Shown piece after piece: positions 8,602 to 17,393 of a stretch of DNA of 64,000 nt. Positions within the stretch are counted from its first letter, which is position 1. The number at the start of each line of letters is the position of its first letter. Source of the stretch: Streptomyces calvus (GTDB taxonomy: Bacteria > Actinomycetota > Actinomycetes > Streptomycetales > Streptomycetaceae); the NCBI RefSeq assembly GCF_006782915.1, contig NZ_VCNP01000049.1, positions 62,001 through 126,000 of the forward strand, given 5' to 3'. The notes below the pieces were generated by a model. It worked only from the letters and a program-made list of their open reading frames with translations, did not search any database and was not told where the DNA came from. The position numbers and the translations under genes are program-made.

Positions 8602-9246
8602 TCAGCAGCCGGCGAGGTAGCCCTGGAGCGCCGACTTCTCGGCCGAGTCGACCGACAGGCCGTAGTAGTACTTCACCTGGACCCAGGCGCGGACGTAGAC
8701 GCAGTGGTACGACGTGCGCGACGGCATCCAGGTGGCCGGGTCCTGGTCGCCCTTGGCCTGGTTGACGTTGTCCGTGACGGCCAGCAGCTGCGGGCGGGTC
8801 AGGTCGTTGGCGAAGGACTGGCGGCGCGAGGTGGTCCAGGCGTCGGCGCCGGAGTCCCAGGCCTCGGCGAGCGGCACCAGGTGGTCGATGTCGACGTCGG
8901 AGGCGGCCGACCAGGTCGCGCCGTCGTACGGGGAGTACCAGCTGCCGCTGGTGGCGGCGCAGGAGGAGTCCGTCCGCACGTTGGATCCGTCGCGCTTGAG
9001 GACGGTCTCGCGGGTGTTGCAGGCGCCGCTGATGGTGATCCAGTGCGGGAACAGGTCGCGGCTGTAGCCGGTGCGGTCCTCGGTGCGCACGGGCAGCGTG
9101 GCGAGGTAGCCGCGGGCGGTGTCGGCGCTGACCGGGGTCGGGAGGGCGGCGGACGCGGTCGGGCCGTTGAACAGGCCGACGGAGGCGACGAGTCCGGTGA
9201 GCGCCGCGACTATGCTGATGCGTCGACGCGCGTAGAACTTCGGCAT
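8602..9246 (-). CDS. Secreted HNH-family nuclease (DUF1524-type)
   Basis: A 214-residue protein with a Sec signal peptide (RRRISIVAALTGLVASVGLF, cut near TASA-A) should be exported. The catalytic region is VDIDHLVPLAEAWDSGADAW, where DIDH supplies the general base and metal ligand. The downstream DLTRPQLLAVTDNVNQAKGD and DPATWMPS complete the HNH fold of the GmrSD-like/DUF1524 group. Cysteines near residues 76, 96, 180 and the C-terminal Cys probably form disulfides. It likely digests extracellular DNA for phosphate and nucleoside scavenging. Confidence 0.9.
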   Translation of the reverse strand: MPKFYARRRISIVAALTGLVASVGLFNGPTASAALPTPVSADTARGYLATLPVRTEDRTGYSRDLFPHWITISGACNTRETVLKRDGSNVRTDSSCAATSGSWYSPYDGATWSAASDVDIDHLVPLAEAWDSGADAWTTSRRQSFANDLTRPQLLAVTDNVNQAKGDQDPATWMPSRTSYHCVYVRAWVQVKYYYGLSVDSAEKSALQGYLAGC

Positions 9247-9428
9247 GCGAACTCCCTTGTGGGGTGGGCGTGTTGGAGCGTGGGCAGGGGAATGCTCACC
9301 ACTCCGGGTTGCGGGGAGGGGTGTGTCCGGTAAGAAGTTAGTGACGCGTCCATGTCACGTCCATGGTTCCGGTGTGAAACTTCCGCGGACACGGGTCGGC
9401 GCGCGCCTCGCGTACCATGGACGGCGCA

Positions 9429-9532
9429 GAAGGGGAGTAGCTCTTCGCCGGACCGTCGACACACTGCTCAGCACGCCTGAGCCGGCGCCCGGAGGCGGAC
9501 CTCGCGCGACGGGGTCGGCCAGCGAGACCTTC
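9429..9532 (+). ncRNA. yybP-ykoY manganese riboswitch
   Basis: The two conserved halves of the class are present. The 5' half GAAGGGGAGTAGCTC (9429-9443) and the 3' half GCGAGACCTTC (9522-9532) pair through P1 GAAGG/CCTTC, leaving GGAGTAGC and GCGAGA as the facing internal loops that bind Mn2+. Between them lie GC-rich helices. It precedes a TMEM165/GDT1-type exporter, a known target of this riboswitch class. A strong hairpin, CCCGTGCC-GTAC-GGCACGGG near 9548-9567, could be part of the expression platform. Confidence 0.9.
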
Positions 9533-9650
9533 GGCAAGCAGTGCACGCCCGTGCCGTACGGCACGGGTGCCGTGTGTGCTGCCGTGCCGAGGTGTCCCGC
9601 GGAAACGCACAGCACTCTCGGTGGGGCGGCCCCGACCGATTGAGGAACCG

Positions 9651-10232
9651 TTGATCAGCCTGACCGTGACGGCCGTCGTCTTCGGCGTCGTCTTCCTCGC
9701 CGAACTCCCGGACAAGACCGCCCTGGCCGGCCTCGTCCTCGGCACCCGCTACCGCGCCTCCTACGTCTTCGCCGGTGTCGCCGCCGCCTTCGCGCTGCAC
9801 GTCGCGCTCGCGGTGGCCGCCGGAAGCGTCCTCACGCTGCTGCCGCAGCAGCTCGTGCACGCGCTCACCGGCGTGCTCTTCCTCGGTGGCGCGGCGATGC
9901 TGCTGCTGAAGAAGGACGAGGACGAGGCGGAGGTCCGCAAGCCGGAGAACCAGTCCTTCTGGAAGGTCTCCGGGGCCGGATTCATGCTCATCCTCGTCGC
10001 CGAGTTCGGCGATCTGACGCAGATCATGACGGCCAACCTCGCCGCCCGCTACGACGACCCGCTCTCCGTCGGCCTGGGCGCGGTGCTCGCGCTGTGGTCG
10101 GTGGCCGCGCTCGGCATCGTCGGCGGAAAGGCGCTGATGAAGAGGGTTCCGCTGCGGCTGATCACGCAGATCGCGGCGCTGCTGATGCTGGGCCTCGGCG
10201 TGTGGAGCCTGTGGGAGGCGATCGCCGGCTGA
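9651..10232 (+). CDS. TMEM165/GDT1 (UPF0016) family manganese exporter
   Basis: I start at the TTG at 9651, preceded by GAGGAAC, which gives a 193-residue six-helix membrane protein. The two inverted halves each carry the family's acidic motif: ELPDKT (residues 18-23, with Pro where Gly is usual) and EFGDLT (118-123). These face each other to make the cation site. Between the halves is a charged cytoplasmic loop KKDEDEAEVRKPEN. Bacterial members export Mn2+. The upstream Mn riboswitch supports this substrate directly: excess Mn2+ would switch the gene on. Confidence 0.9.
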   Translation: MISLTVTAVVFGVVFLAELPDKTALAGLVLGTRYRASYVFAGVAAAFALHVALAVAAGSVLTLLPQQLVHALTGVLFLGGAAMLLLKKDEDEAEVRKPENQSFWKVSGAGFMLILVAEFGDLTQIMTANLAARYDDPLSVGLGAVLALWSVAALGIVGGKALMKRVPLRLITQIAALLMLGLGVWSLWEAIAG

Positions 10233-10429
10233 CGCCGCGCCGCGCCGGGTGGCGGCGGGCCGAAGTGTGCGTGAACGGTCGGCGGAGGCGGTGGCGGAAT
10301 ACCGCGGTTGTTTTGTACCGTGGATGAACAAAGTGGCTCCCGCCCGTTTTCCCTGACCGGCGGGCGGGGCCGCCTTGTTCCCCCGGGGCCGTCACCGCAG
10401 GCCCCCACCTCCGCGCCTTGGAGCTGCCG

Positions 10430-11092
10430 ATGACGGCCACCGCCGTGCTCACCGCCCGCGCCCTCCTGCTGGACATGGACGGCACCCTCGTCAACTCCGA
10501 CGCCTCCGTCGAACGCGTGTGGCGCCGCTGGGCCGTGCGGAACGGGCTCGACGGCGACGAGGTCATGAAGGTCGTGCACGGGCGCCAGGGCTACGCGTCG
10601 ATGGCGCTGCTGCTGCCCGGCCGCCCGATGGACCAGAACCACGCCGACAACGCCCGCATGCTCGCCGAGGAGACCGCCGACACCGAGGGCGTCGTCGAGA
10701 TCCCCGGCGCCCGCGACTTCCTCGCCTCCCTCAAGGGGCTGCCGCACGCGCTCGTCACCTCCGCCGACGTCGCCCTGTCCACGGCGCGGATGGCCGCCGC
10801 CGGACTGGAGCAGCCCGAGGTGCGGGTCACCGCGGAGAGCGTCGGCGCGAGCAAGCCGGACCCCGAGGGCTTCCTGAAGGGCGCGGCGGAACTGGGCGTC
10901 GACCCGGCCGACTGCGTGGTCTTCGAGGACTCCGGCGCGGGCATCGCCGCGGGGCGCGCCGCCGGGATGCGGGTCGTCGGCATCGGCCCCCGGGCCGGCT
11001 TCCACCGGCCGGACGTGCTCGTACGGGACCTGACCCAGGTGCGGGTGGAGCGCGCCGGGGACGGGACGATCCGGCTGCACATCACGCAGTAG
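10430..11092 (+). CDS. HAD-family phosphatase, beta-phosphoglucomutase-like
   Basis: Motif I is DMDGTLVNSD near residue 15, motif II is TSADV, motif III is the Lys in GASKPDPEGFL, and motif IV is VVFEDSGAGI. The 220-residue length and the helical cap after motif I place it with the sugar-phosphate phosphatases of the GPP/beta-PGM group. I chose the ATG at 10430 (GGAG six bases upstream) over the 10418 start. It follows the exporter by 197 bp, with TTG-rich promoter-like sequence and an AT-richer patch near 10300, so it probably has its own promoter. Confidence 0.88.
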   Translation: MTATAVLTARALLLDMDGTLVNSDASVERVWRRWAVRNGLDGDEVMKVVHGRQGYASMALLLPGRPMDQNHADNARMLAEETADTEGVVEIPGARDFLASLKGLPHALVTSADVALSTARMAAAGLEQPEVRVTAESVGASKPDPEGFLKGAAELGVDPADCVVFEDSGAGIAAGRAAGMRVVGIGPRAGFHRPDVLVRDLTQVRVERAGDGTIRLHITQ

Positions 11093-11182
11093 GCCCGGAG
11101 CCGCGCTTCGGGCACCCCGCCGGGCCGGACGGCGCGTGCGGACCGGCCGCCGACCGTGCGGGAACCCGTCCGGGCGTTACGC

Positions 11183-11325
11183 CGTACGGGTCGCGTGTCG
11201 TACGGGTCTCGCCGTGCGTGTCATGCCGTACGGGTCGCGTGTCGTACGGGTCTCGCCGTGCGTGTCATGCCGTACGGGTCGCGTGTCGTACGGGTCTCGC
11301 CGTGCGTGTCATGCCGTACGGGTCA
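11183..11325. repeat. Three 44-bp tandem repeats plus a partial copy
   Basis: Units at 11183-11226, 11227-11270 and 11271-11314 are identical 44-mers, with a partial fourth at 11315-11325. Each unit contains CGTACGGGTC twice, so there is an inner repeat as well. The array lies between the convergent HAD and peptidoglycan-binding genes. Confidence 0.95.
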
Positions 11326-11354
11326 CGTCGGATGCGACGGGCCGGCCGCGGCCC

Positions 11355-12620
11355 TCACGGCTCCCGGGTCTCCGACTCCAGGCGGGCGCGGGTCTTCGGG
11401 CCGTACACGCCCAGCTCCTCCTGCACTCCGCGGGACCACTGGTAGTTGCGCAGGGCCTCCTCCACGCGGTGGTCGAACTCGCCGTTGACGGCGTCGTTGT
11501 ACAGGTACACCTCGCGCAGCCGCAGCTGGAGTTCGGTGACCTCCGGGCCGCGGTCGCCGCGGCGCAGGACCGGCTCGGTGCCGTCGTGGCCGTCCTCGCC
11601 GGTGTCCTCCGCCGACGCCTCGGGCGCGGTGGCCGTCGGGGAGGCGGACGGCTCGTCCGCCCGTGACGGGCTCGGTGAGGCACCGGACGCCGACGGCGAC
11701 GGCGAGGCGGAAGGGCTCGCGCTCGCGGACGGCGAGGCCGACGCGGACGCGCCGGACGCGGGCGTGGTGGCGGACGCCGGGGCCGCCGGCGTGGCGGAGG
11801 GCCCGGCGGACGACGGGTCCGGGACGCCCGCTCTGATGTCCCGTGGCGCCGCGCCGTCCCGGGACGGCGTCTCGTAGGAGAACAGCCCGCTCGCCCACCC
11901 CGCCGCCCCCACCACCGCGACGACCGTCCCGGCGACCGCGAGCAGCATCCCCGGCCGGCGCCGGCGCGGCGGCTCCTGGCCGGCGCGGTCCGATGCGGGC
12001 CCGGCCCCGGCGCCGCCGTCCGGCGGGGCGGTGTCGAACAGGTGCAGGTCGGTGGCGTCGGGCGGGGTCGTCGCGGGCGCGAGCGGCGCGGGCAGGACGG
12101 ATCCCGGCCCGCCGGACCCGGCGGCTTCCCCGGACCCGGCGCCTTCCCCGGACCCAGTGGCTTCCCCGGCCCCGGCGCCTTCCCCGGCCCCGGAGGCGTC
12201 CACGGGCCCGGAGGCGTCCACGGGCCCGGAGGCGTCCACGGGCCCGGAGGCGTCCACGGGCGCACCCGCAGCCCTCGGCGCACCGGCACCACCCTCAGGC
12301 GCACCCCCGTCCTCCGAGGCGCCCCCGTCCTCCGGCGCACCGGCGCCTCCCGGCGGCGCGTCCCCCGCGCCCCGCGAGTCCTGCCCGTCACGGGAGTCCC
12401 GGCCATCCGGTGTGTCCCGCGCGTCCCGCGTGCTCGCGCCGTTCAGGTCGACGTACGGCCGTATGCGCAGGGGATCGAAGTCCTCCGCCGCGGCCGCCTC
12501 CGCCGTCCGTGTGTCGCGCAGGGCGTCGGCGGCGCGCCGGGTGCAGCCGCAGGAGGGCGTGTTGTCGCCGTTCCTGGGCGCACCGCACTCCGGGCACGGA
12601 TTTCCGTTCGGCTGTTCCAC
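11355..12620 (-). CDS. Single-pass membrane protein with peptidoglycan-binding domain
   Basis: The GTG at 12620 follows GGAGG and gives 421 residues. The N-terminus has a small Cys cluster (CPECG...CGC, residues 8-26) like a zinc ribbon. Then comes a disordered region with four VDASGP repeats, a basic PRRRRPG stop and one membrane helix (LLAVAGTVVAVVGAAGWASG). Outside lie a Ser/Ala/Pro linker and a C-terminal PGB_1-like domain (GDRGPEVTELQLRL...YNDAVNGEFDHRVEEALRNYQ). Topology suggests a cytoplasmic ribbon joined to a wall-binding domain. Function is unknown. Confidence 0.85.
   Translation of the reverse strand: MEQPNGNPCPECGAPRNGDNTPSCGCTRRAADALRDTRTAEAAAAEDFDPLRIRPYVDLNGASTRDARDTPDGRDSRDGQDSRGAGDAPPGGAGAPEDGGASEDGGAPEGGAGAPRAAGAPVDASGPVDASGPVDASGPVDASGAGEGAGAGEATGSGEGAGSGEAAGSGGPGSVLPAPLAPATTPPDATDLHLFDTAPPDGGAGAGPASDRAGQEPPRRRRPGMLLAVAGTVVAVVGAAGWASGLFSYETPSRDGAAPRDIRAGVPDPSSAGPSATPAAPASATTPASGASASASPSASASPSASPSPSASGASPSPSRADEPSASPTATAPEASAEDTGEDGHDGTEPVLRRGDRGPEVTELQLRLREVYLYNDAVNGEFDHRVEEALRNYQWSRGVQEELGVYGPKTRARLESETREP
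12192..12263. repeat. 18-bp coding repeat, four copies
   Basis: GGAGGCGTCCACGGGCCC starts at 12192, 12210, 12228 and 12246, with the last copy diverging at its end. It encodes the repeated VDASGP of the peptidoglycan-binding membrane protein on the minus strand. Confidence 0.9.
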
Positions 12621-12782
12621 GTGACGTCCCTCCCCTCGCGAACTCCAGAGATTATGCAGATCTCCTTCACAGCCACGCCCGTATCCCCCCGGAATGTGGA
12701 CTTCCAACCGGACTCGACAGGCCATAACGGGTCACACCGATCACGATGGAGGGTGGTGGAACGAGAACCTGTGGAGGTCTGC

Positions 12783-14873
12783 ATGGCCGGCGACGCGCAC
12801 GGTACGGCGCCGAGGTCGAGCGACGCCCGGCCCGCACCCCGCGCCGGACCGCCGCCCGGCGACACCGGCGGCCGGGAGCAGGTTTCCGGCAACGTGATGG
12901 TCTCCATCGGCGCCCTGCTGCTCGGTCTGCTGCTCGCCGCCCTCGACCAGACCATCGTCGCCACCGCGCTGCCCACCATCGTCAGCGAGCTGGGCGGCCT
13001 GGAGCACCTGTCCTGGGTGGTCACCGCGTACCTGCTGGCCTCGACCGCCGCGACCCCGCTGTGGGGCAAGCTCGGCGACCAGTACGGGCGCAAGAGGCTG
13101 TTCCAGACCGCCGTCGTGATCTTCCTGGTGGGGTCGGCGCTGTGCGGCGCGGCGCAGGACATGGCCCAGCTGATCGCGTTCCGCGCGCTGCAGGGACTGG
13201 GCGGCGGCGGGCTGATCGTGCTGTCCATGGCGATCGTCGGCGACCTCGTCCCGCCCCGTGAACGCGGCCGCTACCAGGGCCTGTTCGGGGCGGTGTTCGG
13301 CGCGACGAGTGTGCTCGGGCCACTGCTGGGCGGACTGTTCACCGAGCATCTGAGCTGGCGCTGGGTGTTCTACGTCAACCTGCCCGTCGGGGTCGTGGCG
13401 CTCGCCGTGATCGCGGCGGTGCTGCACATCCCGCGCCGGCGGACGAAGCACGTCATCGACTACCTCGGCACGTTCCTCATCGCCTCCGTCGCCACCTGCC
13501 TGGTGCTGGTCGCCTCCCTCGGCGGCACCACCTGGGCGTGGGGCTCGGCACGGACCATCGGGCTGGCGCTGCTGGGCGCCGTGCTGATCGTCGCGTTCGT
13601 GGCCGTGGAGCGCCGGGCCGCGGAGCCGGTGCTGCCGCTGAAGCTGTTCCGGGTGCGCACGTTCACGCTCTCCGCCGTGATCAGCTTCATCATCGGCTTC
13701 GCCATGTTCGGCGCCATGACCTATCTGCCGACGTTCCTCCAGGTGGTGCAGGGCGTCACCCCGACCATGTCCGGTGTGCACATGCTGCCGATGGTGGCCG
13801 GCATGCTGCTGTCGTCCACCGGGTCCGGGCAGATCGTCAGCCGTACCGGCCGCTGGAAGGTGTTCCCGATCGCGGGCACCGCCGTCACCTCCCTGGGACT
13901 GCTGCTGCTCCACCAGCTCGCCCCGGACAGCTCCACCGCCGCGATGAGCGCCTACTTCTTCGTCTTCGGCCTCGGCCTGGGCCTGGTGATGCAGGTCCTG
14001 GTGCTGATCGTGCAGAACGCCGTCTCCTACGAGGACCTAGGCGTCGCCACGTCCGGCGCGACCTTCTTCCGCTCGATCGGCGCGTCCTTCGGCGTCGCCG
14101 TCTTCGGCACGATCTTCGCCGGCCGGCTCGGCGACAAACTCACCGCCGCCCTCGGTGGCGCCGCCCTGCCGCCCGGGATCTCCGCCGACTCGCTGGGGGC
14201 CGACCCGCGCGGCATCGCCGCCCTGCCGCCCGCCCTGCGCGCGTCCGCGATCGACGCGTACGCCACCGCCATCACCGACGTCTTCCTGTACGCCGTACCG
14301 GTCGCCCTCGTCGGTTTCGCCCTGGCCTGGTTCCTCAAGGAGGACCGGCTGCGCGCCTCGGTCACCGCGCCCGACGTGACCGAGACACTGGCCAGCAACC
14401 CGGTGGAACGGTCCTCGCACGACGAGGTGTGCCGCGCCCTGTCGGTGCTCGGCACCCGTGAGGGCCGCCGCGAGATCTACCGTAGGGTCACCGAACGCGC
14501 GGGCTACGACCTGCTGCCCGCGGCGAGCTGGCTGCTGCTGCGGATCAGGCGGTACGGCTCGGTGGAACCGGCCCGGCTGCCCGAGCGCACGCCCGTTCCG
14601 CTGGACGTCGTCCTGGAGGCCGCCCGCCAGGTCGAGGTGCGGCACCTGGCCGTGCGCGAGGGGCTCGACATGGTGCTGACCGAGGAGGGACGGCAGGTGT
14701 CGGAGCGGCTGGCGCGGGCCCGGGAGGAGTCGCTGGCCGAGCTGCTCGGCGACTGGTGGGGGCCGGACCGCCCGACCGACCTGGTGCAGCTGGTGCACGA
14801 GCTGAACGACGAGCTGTGCGGTTCCCTGGGCGAACGCCCGCACGACGCACGGCCGGTGACGGGGGCCCGGTGA
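12783..14873 (+). CDS. DHA2-type MFS drug exporter with C-terminal MarR-like domain
   Basis: The ATG at 12783 has GGAGG five bases upstream, giving 696 residues. The transporter part (about residues 35-530) has 14 helices, with LDQTIVATALPTIVSELGG in helix 1, GKLGDQYGRKRL as motif A and LGPLLGGLFTEHLSWRWVFYVNLPVG as motif C. A 150-residue cytoplasmic tail follows. Its order resembles a MarR winged helix: YDLLPAASWLLLRIRRYG, PVPLDVVLEAARQVEVRHLA, then LVLTEEGRQ-like MVLTEEGRQVSERLARAREESL. It probably exports hydrophobic compounds using the proton gradient; the tail may sense the substrate. Confidence 0.88.
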   Translation: MAGDAHGTAPRSSDARPAPRAGPPPGDTGGREQVSGNVMVSIGALLLGLLLAALDQTIVATALPTIVSELGGLEHLSWVVTAYLLASTAATPLWGKLGDQYGRKRLFQTAVVIFLVGSALCGAAQDMAQLIAFRALQGLGGGGLIVLSMAIVGDLVPPRERGRYQGLFGAVFGATSVLGPLLGGLFTEHLSWRWVFYVNLPVGVVALAVIAAVLHIPRRRTKHVIDYLGTFLIASVATCLVLVASLGGTTWAWGSARTIGLALLGAVLIVAFVAVERRAAEPVLPLKLFRVRTFTLSAVISFIIGFAMFGAMTYLPTFLQVVQGVTPTMSGVHMLPMVAGMLLSSTGSGQIVSRTGRWKVFPIAGTAVTSLGLLLLHQLAPDSSTAAMSAYFFVFGLGLGLVMQVLVLIVQNAVSYEDLGVATSGATFFRSIGASFGVAVFGTIFAGRLGDKLTAALGGAALPPGISADSLGADPRGIAALPPALRASAIDAYATAITDVFLYAVPVALVGFALAWFLKEDRLRASVTAPDVTETLASNPVERSSHDEVCRALSVLGTREGRREIYRRVTERAGYDLLPAASWLLLRIRRYGSVEPARLPERTPVPLDVVLEAARQVEVRHLAVREGLDMVLTEEGRQVSERLARAREESLAELLGDWWGPDRPTDLVQLVHELNDELCGSLGERPHDARPVTGAR

Positions 14874-14918
14874 CGGGACGGCGGGCACGCCGGACGAGCG
14901 GCGCGTCCCGTCCCGGCC

Positions 14919-15410
14919 TCAGTCCAGGTCCTTCGCGAACCAGTGCTCGGCGTACGGGTCGGCGTTGTGCGGCTCGGTCTCCGCGTAGCCGAGCCGCGCG
15001 TACAGGGCGCGGGCCTCGACGAGGTCGCCGCGCGTGTCCAGGATCATCCGCCGGGCGCCCGAGGCACGGGCCGCGTCCTCGGCGGCCCGCACCAGCAGCC
15101 CCGCACCGCCCCGCCCCCGCACGCCCTCGTACAGGAAGACCCGGGTCAGTTCGGCGGTCCCGTCGTCCCGCAGCCGGACGCCCGCACTGCCGGCGGGCTC
15201 ATCCGCGTACCGCGCGACCAGCAGCAGCCCGCGCGGCGGCGCGAGGTCCGCGCCCGACACGGCGGCGATCTCGCGCTCCAGCTCCGCCGGATCGGTCCGC
15301 CGCCCCTCGTGCAGCAGGTACCAGCGGTCGCTGACTTCCGTGTAGTACGCCCGCCAGAGCGCGGCGGCGACGGCCGAGTCGTACGGCTCCGGGGCGACGG
15401 TCCAGGTCAT
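14919..15410 (-). CDS. GNAT-family N-acetyltransferase
   Basis: I start at the ATG at 15410 (MTWTVAPEPYDS), although the frame stays open far upstream because of the high GC content. The 163-residue product has the GNAT core: a strand with GLLLVARYADEPAGSAGVRL, the acetyl-CoA loop VRGRGGAGLLVRAAEDAARA (motif A, R-G-R-G-G-A), and the last part LDTRGDLVEARALYARLGYAE. It transfers acetyl groups from acetyl-CoA to an unknown amine. It is divergent from the 15570 gene, with 159 bp between the starts. Confidence 0.88.
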   Translation of the reverse strand: MTWTVAPEPYDSAVAAALWRAYYTEVSDRWYLLHEGRRTDPAELEREIAAVSGADLAPPRGLLLVARYADEPAGSAGVRLRDDGTAELTRVFLYEGVRGRGGAGLLVRAAEDAARASGARRMILDTRGDLVEARALYARLGYAETEPHNADPYAEHWFAKDLD

Positions 15411-15569
15411 GTCCGCATTCTCGACGGTCCTTGCGGCGGGTGCGCAAACGAATATGCCCTGTCCGGACGGTGACGGTCCGCAACTGTTTGTGCGGGAACC
15501 TTCGGGCAACCCGGAAGGCGAACCGGCTCGCGAGGAGTGCCGGTTGGGCCGAGAACCGGGAAGGCATCC

Positions 15570-16238
15570 ATGTCCACTGGCCTGATCATTGCGTTGATCG
15601 TGATTGTTGCGCTTGTCGTCGCCGTCGCGGCCGTCATCGCCCTGCGCGCCCGCGGCCCGCGGCACGGCAGGGGCCTGAAGCGGCGCTTCGGGCCCGAGTA
15701 CGACCGCGCCGTCGCCCGGCACGACGGGGACACCAGGGCCGCCGAGCGGGAGCTGGCCGAGCGCGTGGAGCGCCACGGCGCCCTGCGCGAGCGGCCGTTG
15801 GAGCCCGCCGAGCGGGAGCGGTACGAGGCGCGCTGGACGGCCGCCCAGGAGCGGTTCGTCGACGCCCCGCGGGAGGCGGTCGCCGAGGCGGACCGGCTGA
15901 TCGCCGAACTCGCCGCCGCGCGCGGTTTCCCCGCCGGCGGGCACTACGAGGACCAGCTCGCCGCGCTGTCCGTGCACCACGCCCACCACGTCGAGGGCTA
16001 CCGGCGTGTGCACCGGGCGGCGCGGTCGCGTGCCGACGGCGCGCACGACGGCGTCGCGGGCACCGAGGAGATGCGCGAGGCGATGGTCGAGGCCCGCGCC
16101 CTGTTCGCGGAACTGCTCCGCCCGTCCCGCCACGACGGCGGACGCCACCGCGCCGACGCCGACCGTACGGCCCCGGCGGCCCGCCGCGGCCACCACGTCC
16201 CGTCGTTGCTGCACCGTCACCAGGCGAAGGAGAGCTGA
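15570..16238 (+). CDS. Membrane-anchored hypothetical protein, first gene of a pair
   Basis: The ATG at 15570 (MSTGLIIALIVIVALV) follows GGGAAGG. The 222-residue product has one N-terminal membrane helix and a long charged cytoplasmic domain rich in Arg/Glu/His helices, including FGPEYDRAVARHDGDTRAAERELAERV. Sequences of this kind are common in Streptomyces as secreted or membrane hypothetical proteins. The next gene starts 5 nt after the stop and shares the FVDAPR segment (FVDAPREAVAEAD here, FVDAPRDAVQEAD there), so the two are probably diverged relatives working together. Confidence 0.8.
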   Translation: MSTGLIIALIVIVALVVAVAAVIALRARGPRHGRGLKRRFGPEYDRAVARHDGDTRAAERELAERVERHGALRERPLEPAERERYEARWTAAQERFVDAPREAVAEADRLIAELAAARGFPAGGHYEDQLAALSVHHAHHVEGYRRVHRAARSRADGAHDGVAGTEEMREAMVEARALFAELLRPSRHDGGRHRADADRTAPAARRGHHVPSLLHRHQAKES

Positions 16239-16243
16239 GCGCC

Positions 16244-16858
16244 ATGTCCGACGCGACCCGCCGCCCCGACGACATCCCACCCCCCGACCCCACCACCCGG
16301 ACCGCCGGCATCCACGGCCCCGCTTCCGGCAAGGAACCCGGCCGCACCGCACCCGCGGGCCGCACCGCACCCGCCGACTCGCCGCCCGCCGCGCCGCCAC
16401 CGCCCGCCGCGCCCCCGGCGCCCGGCGACGCCACGGCCACCGGCCCCGACTGGTCACCCGGCCGCACCCCGGACCCGGCGCACGGCACCCCGGACGCCGC
16501 GCACGGCACGCCGGGCCCCGCGCACGGCACCCCGGACCCTCACCACGCCGGTGCCCGGCTCCTGCCGCACGAGATCGCCGACAAGCTCGCCGAGCGGCTG
16601 CGGCACGCCGTGGCCGGTTTCGTCGACGCGCCGCGGGACGCCGTGCAGGAGGCCGACGACGTGCTGAGGGAGCTCACCGAGCGCTTCACGGACGCGGTGA
16701 CCGAGCGGCGCCGCACCCTGCGCCGCTCCTGGCGGACCGCAGACGCCGAGGACGGCAGGCAGGCGGCGGGCCCGCACGTCACGGCGGCCGACACCGAGCA
16801 ACTGCGCCTCGCCCTGCGCGACTACCGCGAGCTGGCGGAACGCCTGCTACGCGTCTGA
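16244..16858 (+). CDS. Hypothetical protein, second gene of the pair
   Basis: The ATG at 16244 has AGGAGAG overlapping the end of the upstream gene, so translation is likely coupled. The 204-residue protein has a disordered Pro/Ala/Gly N-terminal half with repeats of AHGTPD/PAHGTP, then a helical domain LLPHEIADKLAERLRHAVAGFVDAPRDAVQEADDVLRE resembling part of the upstream protein. No membrane helix is seen. Its 3' end overlaps the convergent DUF1992 gene by 12 bp. Function unknown. Confidence 0.8.
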   Translation: MSDATRRPDDIPPPDPTTRTAGIHGPASGKEPGRTAPAGRTAPADSPPAAPPPPAAPPAPGDATATGPDWSPGRTPDPAHGTPDAAHGTPGPAHGTPDPHHAGARLLPHEIADKLAERLRHAVAGFVDAPRDAVQEADDVLRELTERFTDAVTERRRTLRRSWRTADAEDGRQAAGPHVTAADTEQLRLALRDYRELAERLLRV

Positions 16859-17269
16859 CCCGTCCGCCGTCGCCCGGCGCTCCCGCCACTGCCGTACCAC
16901 GTCCTCGACGTCGTACGGCTTCATGCCCAGCGGCGGGCCGGGCGGCGGCTTGAACATCATGTCGCGGATCTTCGCGTTGATCTCCGTGAGGATCCTCCGC
17001 ACCACGCGCTCCGAGGGAGCCGCGTGGGCCGCCTCCAGGGCGTCCTCCGCCTCCTTGCGCAGGGCCAGCGTCGGCGGCAGCACCGAGAAGCCCTCGCGGG
17101 CCATCTTCCGCTTGACCCACCACAGTTCGTCGTAGGTGGTCTCCACCTCGCGCGGCAGCGGTTTGCCCGCTCCTGGCAGCCGTTCGAACTCGCCGCGCGC
17201 GTCGGCGTCGCGGATCTGCTTGTCGACCCAGCTCTCGAAGTCGACGCCCGGGGGCTTTCGCTCGGTCAT
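16847..17269 (-). CDS. DUF1992 (DnaJ homologue subfamily C-like) protein
   Basis: The 140-residue product starts MTERKPPGVDFESWVDKQI and contains the DUF1992 signatures FERLPGAGKPLP and ELWWVKRKMAREGFSVLPP. The family corresponds to the domain found in eukaryotic DNAJC28 without the J domain. Its role in bacteria is not established. The tail overlaps the convergent gene end. Confidence 0.88.
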   Translation of the reverse strand: MTERKPPGVDFESWVDKQIRDADARGEFERLPGAGKPLPREVETTYDELWWVKRKMAREGFSVLPPTLALRKEAEDALEAAHAAPSERVVRRILTEINAKIRDMMFKPPPGPPLGMKPYDVEDVVRQWRERRATADGSDA

Positions 17270-17393
17270 GAGGCCATTGTGCCGGACGCCGTCGAGCCGG
17301 GCGTTTTATCATGCGGCGGCAGCGAGCCGATCCGGCCGCGGGTCTCGGGCCCACCTCGGCCCGTCAGACGTCTCAGTCCCAGAAGGAGCGCAC

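Noticed and set aside
11183..11325. Possible CRISPR array
   Set aside because: The 44-bp units are directly adjacent without spacers and no cas gene is present.
14919..16457. Very long minus frame joining the acetyltransferase to upstream sequence
   Set aside because: Upstream of 15410 the translation loses any fold and runs opposite two well-supported plus-strand genes.
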